Shown piece after piece: positions 22,699 through 34,600 of a stretch of 64,000 nt of DNA. Source of the stretch: Notamacropus eugenii. Its lineage: Eukaryota; Chordata; Mammalia; Diprotodontia; Macropodidae. A program made the translations under genes and the position numbers. Below the pieces are notes generated by a model. The model was not told the origin of the DNA. It saw nothing but the letters and a program-made list of their open reading frames with translations, and did not search any database. Position 1 is the first letter of the stretch. Each line of letters starts with the position of its first letter. The stretch spans positions 388,045,342 to 388,109,341 of the forward strand of contig NC_092877.1 in NCBI RefSeq assembly GCF_028372415.1, in the 5' to 3' direction.

Positions 22699-25600
22699 TC
22701 ACATCTCTCGCACAGCGCTGGTATGATAGGACATCCTGGCATCCGTGGTCCTGACAAACTCCTGGAATGTTCTCTGCTCAGAAGCGGATGCAGGCCTGAC
22801 GGACACACATTGGAGGAGGCCCTTCTTTGGGTCGTAGCTGCCCACACACCGATGCACTCGGCCTCTGATCAGCCTTGGAAGCTCGCGGTCCTGGTGAGAA
22901 AGCCGCATGGCAAATGAAGTCTAGTCTTCTCAACAGATCCCAGGCCAGTCATTTCACACGGTCACTAGTTTAGAGCTAGAAGCAATCTTAGAGACCATCC
23001 TCTCTAACCCCCTTATTTTACAGATGAGGAAACTGAGGCCCAGAAAGGTTAAGGGTTACACGGTGAGTGAAGGCAGATGTCTTTCTGACTCCACCCCTGC
23101 TCTCTCTCTGTTCTATACCAACACTGCATATGATGAGGAGCACTGACTTAAATAATTAAGAACTGTAGCTCATCCACATGTCTGAATCAAGCTTGGGATG
23201 GTGAGAAAACGTTGAGTGATTTTCCCTGCTGCTACGACCCCCAGCCCCTCTGACTTCTGCCCTGCTTGATCACATCTGGAGGGTGGGGTGCCCCCTACTA
23301 AGAAGAAGATGGACAATCTGAAGAGAGGAAGGTGATGGAAATCACAATGGACCAGGCAGAGAAAAAAGAGGAAGAGACCTGAAAGCTGAAGAAAGAGGCA
23401 GCAGGGGCCCTGGGGGAGCACTAGTGTGCAGGCTGAGTGCCCCTTACGCTGCCATTCTCACCCTGGCAATCACTGCCCTGCAGGGTCTCAGTTTCCTCCT
23501 CTGGCTCTCCATCTGGACTCCCATGGCTCCAGACAGTGAGCAAAAGTTTGCTCTCAGGACTCCACTCCAAAGTGTAATGCCCCTGCCCTTCCCAGAGGCT
23601 ACTGTTGAAAGCCTCTAAGTCATTCCTGGATGACCACCTGTTAGAAGGTGGGGAGCAAGTCTGGATGAGGAGGTGCCTCCAACTCAGAAACTCAAGGATT
23701 CAAGTCAGGGAAAATGTGGCTTATTTTTTTAAAGATGAGGTAAGAAAATGAGGGAGTCTGTGGGACTCTGTACAGACCAGAATGTGAGCAGTGAAGGGGA
23801 CCCTAGTTTGTTCAGTGAGAGGCCTGGCCTGGCACCTGGTCAGGATCGGCCTCAAGGAGGAATCCAGCCTGCCAAGCTATCCTGGATAGATCTCAGCCCC
23901 TGGGCCCTCCCCAGCTGCAGCCCCAGGCTGTCCTTCCCACTGCTCAGCTCTCAGCCCCGTGTCCTCTGATGCCACAGTACTTTCTTTCTCTTAAATCTAA
24001 ATGTTACCTTAACAATGTAGTCTGATGACTGGACTCGTGTGCATAAAATGTATTTTTTTAAACAGGTTCCTTTCAACTACAAGATTATGTGGTTTCAATA
24101 ATAAAAATCTGCAAGGAAAACATGATTTTTTTTTCACCTTTGCACTTATTTGGGATGCTGGAGGAAAGGTTTCCACTCTGCTTTTTGATTGGCCCCTTAA
24201 GTCAATGCTAAACAAATACTCACGATTTCATAAAACACACAAGGCACAGTATTCTTTCCATCTCTCAGGAGAAACGTCTTGGCCCCATGTGCACCTGATG
24301 TAACAGCTGAGTCGAGAACGGCTACCCGCAGGGAGGAAAGAACACAGTGATTGTCTAAAACAGTAACTGTCAAGGGAGGGTCCACCTAAGCTAAGGGCCT
24401 TGGATTTGTTCACACTGGGGCTGAAGAACAGGGCACAGAAGTGAGCCAGGGGTGGGACACCAGGATCAGACAGCCATCTCCGAGAAGTCAAGGCCCCCAC
24501 AAGGTCTGTTTAATGGGCCAAGGCCCATTTCTCTATCTCAGTGTGTCAGCTGAGAAGATGGCTAGGAACCAGTCATGGGGGCCAGGTTAACAAACCATGG
24601 GGTATCTGCCAGTAATCTGCAAGGAGCTAGGGGGGCAGCATTGGGGGAGAGGTGGGCCCAGCTGCACTCCCTCAGGCTTTTCTGGTGAGCCACTGAGCAT
24701 TTCTTGCCTATAAAAGCCTTGGGGAGAGAGCACTCGCTCCCAATCCTGAGCAAATGAGTTCAGGCTGCTGTCCAGTCCTGTGTAGACTGTTCAGTTTGTA
24801 CATTCAGCTTTCACCAAAGTGCTGGGTTGCAGAACTGGCTGCCACTGGATTGTGGGCTGACCACTCCCTGTGGGTGGCTGTGGAAAAGAGTTGACTCCCA
24901 GGGAAAGATGGGACTTGGAAGCAGCCAGGACAGTAAGGCTGTGCTACATCAGCTCCATGTTGCCTATGAATGTTCACCCTGGGCTTCAGAGAATGACCAG
25001 TCATTGCATGATTTGCACATGGCTCCAAATGACAAATTCTCCATCTGCCCATTTTTCCAAATGCGCCAAATTCCCCTAGAACTGAAGGGCCCCAAGAGTT
25101 GTGGCAATTAGATTCTGCCGAGGCTGATTCCCCACCTTGACCACCCCCCCAACCCAAGGAGGCCACATCAGGGCCAAAGGTGACTGCCAGAAGCACACTG
25201 CAAGGGCTGTCACAGTCTGTGATGGGAGCCTGGGGTGGGGATAGGGCTGGGTCTACCTGGCTAGGTCTGAAGAGCCCCAGTTCAGCTCAACTCCAAGGGA
25301 AGAACACTGAGGCCCCCGAAGCACCTGAAAGCCATCTGACAAATCATTGACAGATCCTTGGATCCTCCCAGGACAGTTAGGCTCCCTTCAGTGTGACTAA
25401 TGAACCATCTCCCCAAGCGATGGGCATCGCTTGAACTCAGGCTGCACACTGCCACTGGGCTGGAACCAACGACCCCATTTCACAGATTTAGAGCTCAAGG
25501 AGTCCTTCTGCCCTGAGGGCAGTTCCCAAGGGATCCTCTATCCCACAAAGACAAGGTCATTAAATCAATTAGGGAGTTCTCTTTTAGACTGACTCCAATT

Positions 25601-28600
25601 CACAATTCACACAGATTTAACATTTGACATTCCCTTGAGAGAATACAAGCTCCTTGAGATCACGGATTGTTGGGCTGTTTTCATTTTTGTATCCTCAGAG
25701 CCTAGCTCAGGATCTGGCATACAGTGAGTGCCTTATAAAACAAGCCTCCTTTCCTCCCTCCCCACCTTCTTCCATTCCTTCCTTCCCTTTTCCCTCCCCT
25801 TCTTTCTTCTTTTCCTCTTCCCACTTCTATCCCTCCAGGTCTTTCTTCCCTCTGCCCCAGACCTCCTTCTCCTTGCCTCCTTCCCCCTCCATACCCACCT
25901 AGCACTTCAAAGAGCAGTGGGCAGTATGCCAGGCGTTCCTTCCAGTGCTTCATGCTTTCAATGCCCGCAGGGAGAATTCTAAGAGAAGGCTGGTCTTCCT
26001 TCAGCATGAGCCGGCGCCCTCCCACTTCCTAACAGGGGGAAAAGGATTTTGGAAGCAGAAGTTACCCCCATGTCCAGAAATTCCTCCAGTTCTTGCTGCC
26101 TACCAGGGACATACCCAGAAGCCATGCTCCCTGCCAGATTATGGGCTGAGAACAGCTCTTGCTTGATAGGTCACCGAGTCAGCAGATCAGGGAGGACCTG
26201 GAGAAATGGACTTACAAGGCAGAGGGGGAATGACCAGGAATTTGGGGAATTACGGGAAGCGACAAGCCATGGATAGTCTTGTTCTAAAGCACCCACATTC
26301 TTGACAGCAACAAAGGGGTCCCCAGTGAACTGGAGATACCATGGGTCCTGATGTGTGTGTGAGCCCATGGCTCAGACATCTGGGTCTAGTAAATAAGACG
26401 TCCACAGGTGCTGGTACCAAGGGCATGGGCCTTTTTTATCTTTATCATTTGCTATTTGTTTCTATCAAATGAAATGTCTCCTGGAGCACTTTGCAAAATT
26501 TAAAACACAATGAAGATGTCGCTTGTCATGGTTAACATGGAGCCAAGTCTGTTTTTTTGCCTGTCAGTCAAGAAGTCAGGAACTTCCTCAGGAAGTGCTT
26601 GCTCTGGGTTGGGAGCAGGCCAAGGGGCTGGGGCTGCAGAGAAGGCACAACCTAGAATTTACCTTACTGACCTTTTCCTCCCGACCATTACCAATGGGTT
26701 TTCTCTTAAGTTGACTTGGTTGAGAACTGCATTTCACCATGTGCAATGAGCTACTTCTGTTCCCCAGAGCTCGGGCACTGGCCACCTGAGCATGGTCAGC
26801 TTGTCTCCATTTCGGATTTGTTTCCAGAGTCACCAGACCAGCGCTGGGCCAACTGTTGGCCACTGAACACGAGCTTTTCCTCTGAAGTGTAAACTCATTT
26901 CCATCCCAAGCCTTTGTGCTCTCTTCTCTATGGCTGGAACATCATGAGACAATTTTGAAATTAGTTTTTAGAAAGGTCTTCTCCGATTTTTAAGAACTTC
27001 AATAAGAGATCTCCATTTAAACCACCCCACCCCACCCCGCAAGCTTCTAGGTGCACCCTGTAAGTTCACAGCCTGGAGGGAGAAGAAGGGTGACTCCAGA
27101 CTATGAATCATGAGGACAAAGAAGCAGGGGCTTCCTAGCGCCACCACAGCACTAGAATTGCAGGTCACGCCTCTCCATTGAGCCTGGTTCTACAGCACTG
27201 GGCATGGCAGGGCATTACATAGAACAAAAGACCACACTGGGGAACTTCCAGGATCTTGAGCTCCACACCAAGCCCAGAGCCAAATTTCTGCATCCGTTAT
27301 ACAGTTGGGTTCTTAAGTGGGTCCAAATACAAGCCAATATGGAAACCTAGGGAGGGCACATGGGCAAATCTAGTACCATAGGATTTTTCCCCATTGGTCA
27401 CCGAGCAATGAACATGTTAAACTATAATAACTAGCAGCCCAGGCTAACTATGGCTAACCCAGGCCTGAGGAAACAGCCCTTGGATTCAGACGCCATGCTT
27501 GATTTTCCTACTGCAGATGTGGTCGAGACCTATGAACACATGGGGCCAAAGTGCTCCAATGGGAAAGGGAGGGGCAGAACTCAGCCAGGGCTCCTGCTTG
27601 GACTGTCTGTCTCCAACGCCATGTGACCTCGGGGCGTCAGAAGTCTGGGGAGTGGTGGTCATGGACGGTAACCAAAGGGCCTTGTATGAACTGCTGCAGA
27701 CCTGGGTGGAAAACCTTTGGAGGGGAGGAGGTGGCAGTCAGGTTACTTCAGTTTCAAGTGACAGTTACACCATCAGGCATGTAAGAGGAGAGAAGAGTAG
27801 GCCCCATAATGGCAAATACATATTGCTATTATTGCATACTGACTGATTCATTTAACCTGAGTAAACATTTTTCATCACTTCTGGTACATTTTCAAGAAAA
27901 TGGACAAAATCCCAAAAGCAGACAAAATTTGAAATACCACAAAAAATAACAAAACTGTTGCAAATGACTAAAAAGTGCTTCATTTGTTCAATCAAATTGG
28001 TTAGCATTGGCTCCTTCCCAGGGGACCTCCTGCTTCAGCTCTGGAGGCAATGATGTCAGAAAGAAACACAAGCAGGAAGCTGCCTATGTACCTGGATCCT
28101 GGAGTAAAGGGAGGCGGACACTCCTCAGTTTTTCCCTCCTTATCTGCTGACGGTGGGGCAGGAAATTACCTGCTGCAGGAAGACTCCTCGGCCCTGGACA
28201 GCACCTGGGTCCTGACTACTGCCTCTCCTACCCCATCTTTACCATCATCACAGATCGGGGAGAAGCAGACTCCAAATCTGGCCCTATTTGTAGATCCCTG
28301 GTGCAGATCTCGGGCCTACCTGGCTCGCCATAAGGACTCCATAAAAATACTTGCTGACTGCCTGGTCCTTTAACAACCTTTGATCCTCCGCCCCCTCAAA
28401 CTGTAGTTCTGTGGCTTTTCTCCTTTTTGAAGCCAAACTCCTAGAAAACAGAGAGGGGGACTCCACCATCCCTGATGATCCCTGGGAGTCACAGCCTGAC
28501 TCAGAAAAACCCCTGCTGTCTGCCATCTGAGGCTGTGGGCCTCATCACCCCACTCACTTCTCCTCTGGGGGTACCCCTCTGGACCCTGCTGGCCACGGGC

Positions 28601-31600
28601 TACCTTGGCTCCTCAGATCCTGTTCCCTTCAGGCTTACCTGGACCATCCTTCTTGGGTCTGTCTGGGGTCTCTCCTCATCTCTCAGACCCCTCTGGCTGT
28701 TCTTTTCGCTACTTTGGGTTCCACATGGGTAGAGAGACTCCCAGATCTAACCTTCCTGAGTCCCAGTCTGACCTCACTCACCAGTTGCCTGCCGGACACT
28801 CGGAGCCCACTCACTCTCCACCAGTGCTCTCCTCCCTCTCCTGACTTTTCCCTGGTATTCACTCTGCTTCCCAGTCTCCTGATTCATGCAGAGTACCAGC
28901 ATCTTTCTGGTCCCCAGGCTGACATCCCTCATCCCTCACCCCACTTCCCATAAGGCCAAGTCCTCTCTGTTCCCTTGGCCACTCCCCCAGGCCAGGCCCT
29001 CTTCCCCTCTCACCTCTAACAGTTTCCTCATTTCCGGCTCAGATCATGTTATTACTTTACTCAGAGCTCTTCAGGGGGTCCTGATGGCCTCCAGGAGGAC
29101 ACACACACACACACACCCTGGGCTGCCCTAAAGCCCTCCCTCTCAGCTGCCTGTCATTTCATGACTCTCCTTCACTGGTACTTACTCACTACCAGTTGTT
29201 CCCTGAAGGTCTTTGGGCATGTCCCCTGGCTGGCTGGCCTTCCTTACCTCCACCTTCTACCCAAAGCCTTCCCTGGTTCCCCCTCCTGGAGAGTATGGGC
29301 ACCTTGCCCAGTGCCCTGCACACGGCAGGGACTTAATAAATGTGGGCTGAACAATTCCTACTAATGAGGCACTTCCCTCAAAACAAGGTTATGGTTATCC
29401 TCATTTTTCAAATGAGGAGACTGAGGTTCAGCCAGTGAGACTTAGAATCGTACTCACCTCCAGCTACTCCAATTGTGACTTCCTGCCACACCCAGTTGGT
29501 CTTGGTTAAACCCACTCTCTTGCTTTAGATGAGGGACAGTAGGTGACTGTTGCCTTTCAAAGAAACATTTCTAAATGTTGATATTAATTAGTAATGTAAG
29601 TAGCACATTTGGAAACATAAAATAAATGTATATGAAAGTCATCAGCAAACACCACAAATCAGTTACCCAGCATTCGTCATTGTCTTCAATGGCGGCATCT
29701 CGGGCTTCGTCACTTCCCAGACAAAATCTAAAAGCCAAGGAGACAAGCAAGCAAATGTTCACAAGAGGTGAGATGCGTCCAAGACAGATTTTATGTCCCC
29801 AGCCCCGCCCAGCCCATGAACTTCTCTGTGAAATTCATTCCCACGCCCATCCAAACCGCTGCCTTGGGACGCTTGCACTGTGCTTGCTTCTATTGGAAAG
29901 GGAAGGATGGCATTTCCTCTTCAATGAAACAAAGGGCTTTAGAATCGGAAGGCATGCCCTGAAGTCCACCTCATCATTTTGGAGATGAGGAAGCTGAGGG
30001 GTGGGTGTCGTGGGGGCCTGCTCACAATCCCTCATGCACTGAGCTCTGCACAAGGCAGGATGTGTGAGTGCACAGGGTTTAACAAGACTCCTGTGGTTGA
30101 TGATTAGTAATAATTGAGGAAACCATCTGAGCTTCTCAATTTATTAGTTAAACAGGCATGATAAACAAGTCAATGGCCTCCCTGGTCAGTCCAAAGACTC
30201 TGGATACAGAGTGAGACAGAGTTTTACATATTAAAAACAATAAATCAAATAAAATCAGCTAATTAAAATAAAACAATTAGTTAGGATCCAAAATGAGCTA
30301 ATCTGATTTCTAACCAGAGGAAAAACTAGGGACTTTCTGAGTTGAGTGGGGGAAAGCACACAATTCACTGAAACCAGAAAAATGGTAGCCCACTCCCCAC
30401 AAGGGTCTGTATTCAATCAAAGGTACAAGGAAGCAACAACTGGCAATCAGTATGGTGTCAGTTTTCAAATAAGATATAGAGATTGCTTGAGATATGTAAC
30501 CGAGAAGGTTTCTTGCATCAATTTTCAGATCTAACCTGGTTTCAGGTCTGCATACCCCAGGTCCTCAGTTAAACTCTCTAAGCAGCAGGTAGAGGGGATC
30601 CAGCTTCCCAGCCTCATAGGGCTAAGTTCAAATAAAGTGAGAAAATTTTCTCCCAATTCCCATAACTGAATAAAGTTTTCTGACAAGACATTGGACTAGG
30701 TCCATAATTGAACAGAAAGGGCCCAAAGCTAGCTCTAGAATTGGGTCCTAACACTGTGTCAGTGGGGTTCACCAAAACTCCTTCATTCCTCCTTCCTTTC
30801 TGCTCTCCAGGACAAAGAAGGCCAGAACAGAGGTGAGGATCAGCCTTTCTGATAATCCTCTGATGAGTACCACCAATCAAGTAAGGCTGTGCTTACCCAA
30901 GGAGTTTGCCAGTCATGATGGACATCCAGCATGGAGTTCAAACAGGAGAGAGCCTGCCTAGAGAGGGGAAGTCCTTCAGGTGCTCTGAGTTTCAGGAGTT
31001 CACGTATTGAGTCAAGCCCAGAAGGCCTCAGTAGTAAGAGTGCCGACACCTAACAATCCCCAGTGAATGAAAATGCCTGTTGTGCAGACCAGATCTACGG
31101 ACGGAGAAGCTGCCAACGCGCCTGCCTCCAGATGCCTATCTCTTAATCAGGAAGATGAACAGAGCAGGAGCTGGGAGCAGGAACAAGTTTGGGAACGGTG
31201 TAGCTTTGTCAATGGCTCCAAGCTTCTCTATAAAAGATGGACCCATCTTCCTAATGGCAAGTCTTCCAGTGACAGTGGCTGTGTAGTAGTGACAGACCAC
31301 TACATCCCCAGAGAAACAGAAATGCAGAGAGCCATCCAGTGTGTATCAAGCAGCAGCAGGAGCAGCAGCACAACATTGGGACAAATTCCACCTATGTGGC
31401 ATGAACAGCACGAGCAAAGAGCTTTACAACTGGAAACTGTATCAGACTGGGCATGACACAAGGCATCGATAACAGATGGATGGTCCCAGGCTCTCACCCC
31501 TGGGTGGGCCCTCTGGAGACAACATGTGGGAGGACCTGGGCATCCACACAGGTCTTGACCTCTGGAGCACCTACAAGCTCTCCCTCTCCATAGTCCAGAA

Positions 31601-34600
31601 CTCGGAAACTCCTCTGACCCTGATTTCCTCTTTCTATCTTTCCCTGGATCTTGACCTCCCAAACTTACACTTCATGGTCACTGTACTCTTCTCTGCTTTC
31701 CTGGTCCTTCCTCCCTCCTCTGGCCTAAGGCCATTCCCAACCTTCCATCCTTGAATCTCTTGCTTCCATCATTCCCCACCATCTTTTTTTTTTAGTCTGT
31801 CAACAAGCACTTTAAAAATATTTTATTTTTCCTCCAATTACATGTAAAAACAATTTTAACATTTGTTGTGGAGGTTTTTTGAGTTTTGAGTTCCAAATTC
31901 TAACCCTCTTTCCCTCCCCTCTCCCCTCCCTTACAGGGTAAGGAATCTGACATAGATTATACATGAGCAATCATGTAAAACATTTCCATATTAGTCATTT
32001 TGGGCAAAAAGACTCGAACAAAAAAGAAAGAAAAAAAGTGAAAAACTAACGTTTCATCTCTATTCAGACGGTATCAGTTCTTTCTCTGAAGACAGAGAGC
32101 ATGCTTCAGCCTGAGTCTTTTGGGATTATCTTGGATCGCTGCATTGCTGAAAATAGCTAAGTCATTCACAAAACCCTTGTACAAAATTGCTGCTGTTGTG
32201 TACAGTGTCTTCCTGGTTCTGCTCACTTCAGTTTCCATCAGTTCAGGTAAGTCTTTCTAAGTTTTTCTGAACTCCACCTACTTATCACTTTTTTTTAAAT
32301 TTTTTTTAATTTTTTAATGTTTAACAATCACTGCCATACAATTGAGATTTTATCCCCCCCCACCTACCCCCCACTACCCCCCTCCCTCCCCACGACTGCA
32401 TACAATTCTGTATAGATTCTACATATACTTTCTTATTGAGTATATTTTCACTATAGTCATGCTATGTAGTCAGACTAAGATAAATGAAAGAAATCGTATA
32501 ACAAATCAGAACATGATACACAAACACATACACATACACAAACATGATCTGCTACATTTTGTGAGTGACTTCCATATTTCTTTCTCTGAGTGTGGAAGGC
32601 ATTTTGCCTTGAGAACCACCTTTGGGATTTTTTTTTTTTATAAGAAGTTTTTGCATTATTACAAAAATCCAAGTCTACCAGAAAAAACTCTCGCACACTG
32701 TGGTCGTTGCTGTGCACAAAGTTCTCCTGGTTCTGCTCCTTTCACTCAGCATCAGGTCATATAAGTCCTTCCAGGCCTCTCTGAAGTCTTCTTGTTCATC
32801 ATTTCTTATGGCACAATAGTACTCCATTACATTCACATACCATAATTTATTCAGCCATTCCCCAATTGATGGACATCCCCTTGACTTCCAGTTTTTGGCA
32901 ACTACATAGAGTGCTGCTATAAATATTTTTGTACATGTGGGACCCTTTCCCATTTTTATGATCTCTTGGGGATATAGTCCTAGTAGCGAAATTGCTGGGT
33001 CAAAGGGTATGCACATTTTTGTAGCCCTTTGGGCATAGTTCCAAATTGCTCTCCAGAATGGTTGGATGCGCTCGCAGCTCCACCAACAATGAATTAGTGT
33101 TCCAACTCTCCCACATCCTCTCCAGCATTTATCATTTTCTTGTTCTGTCATGTTTGCCAATCTTATAGGTGTGATGTGGTACCTCAGAGTTGTTTTGATT
33201 TGCATCTCTCTAATCAATAGTGATTTAGAGCATTTTTTCATATGATTATAGATAGCTTTAATTTCTTCCTCTGAAAATTGCCTCTTCATATCCTTTGACC
33301 ATTTATCAATTGGGGAATGACTTGTATGATTATACATTTGGGTCAGTTCTCTATATATTCTAGAAATGAGGCCTTTATCCCCGAGCTTAGCTGTAAAAAA
33401 TCTTTCCCAATTTACTACATCCCTCCGGATTTTGGTTGCATTGGGTTTGGTTGTGCAAAAACTTCTCAGTTTAATGTAATCAAAGTTATCCATTTTGCAT
33501 TTCATAATGCTTTCTATCTCTCCTTTAGTAAAGAATTCTTCCCTTCTCCATAGATCTGATAAATACACTATTCCTTGCTTCTCCAGTTTATTCATGGTAT
33601 CAATCTTTATACCTAAATCATGTACCCATTTGGACTTTATTCTTGTGTACAGTGTCAGGTATGGGTCTATGCCTAATTTCCGCCACACTGTTATCCAGTT
33701 TTCCCAGCAATTTTTGTCAAACAATGAGTTCTTATCCCAGAAGCTGGGGTCCTTGGATTTATCAAACAGAAGGTTGCTATATTCCTTGCCTACTGCATCT
33801 TGAGTGCCAAGTCTATTCCACTTGTCTACCTCTCTGTTTCTTAGCCAATACCAAGTGGTTTTGATAATTGCTGCTTTATAGTAGAGTTTGTGGTCTGGTA
33901 GCGCTAGGCCACCTTCCCAAGCATTTCTTTTCATTAGTCCCTTTGATATTCTGGACCTTTTGTTTTTCCAAATGAATTTTGATATTATTTTATCCAGCTC
34001 TATTATCACTTCTTATAGTACAATAACATTCCACTTCAGTCATATACTATAACTTGTTCAGCCATTCCCCAGTTGGTGGTGTTAACCATTACTGAGTTCA
34101 TTCTAAGAAAGACAAACAAAGTTAGGCTGCATGTGCATTTTTAATTTATCTCAAAGCTGACAGAAAGCATCCCCTTAATTTCCAATTCTTTGCCACCACA
34201 AAAACGCTAGTATAGATATTTTTGTACATATGCGATGTATCCTTTTCCCTTTTTCTTGATCTCTTTGGGATACACACCTAAGAGTAAAACTAATGGATGA
34301 GAGGGATATAGGACATATATGTGCAATCTTGTAAAACATATTTCCATGAAAAAAGTTAAGTAAAAACCGTGTGCTTTGATTTGCATTGAGACTCTAATCA
34401 GTTCTTTCTCTGGATGTAGATAGCATTTTCCATCATGAGTCTTTTGTAATTGTCTTGAATCACTGTATTTCTGACAATAGTTCAGCTGTTCAGAATTGAT
34501 CATCATTCATTCCCCTGGTTCTGCAGACTTCATTTTGCATCCGTTTCATGGAAGTCTTCCTAGGTGTTTCTGCAATCTGCCTGCTCGTCATTTGTCTCTC

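Noticed and set aside
29571-29762. Minus-strand frame containing SDEARDAAIEDNDECW
   Set aside because: It overlaps SPATA22 exon 3 in the wrong frame. The true frame reads DFVWEVTKPEMPP.
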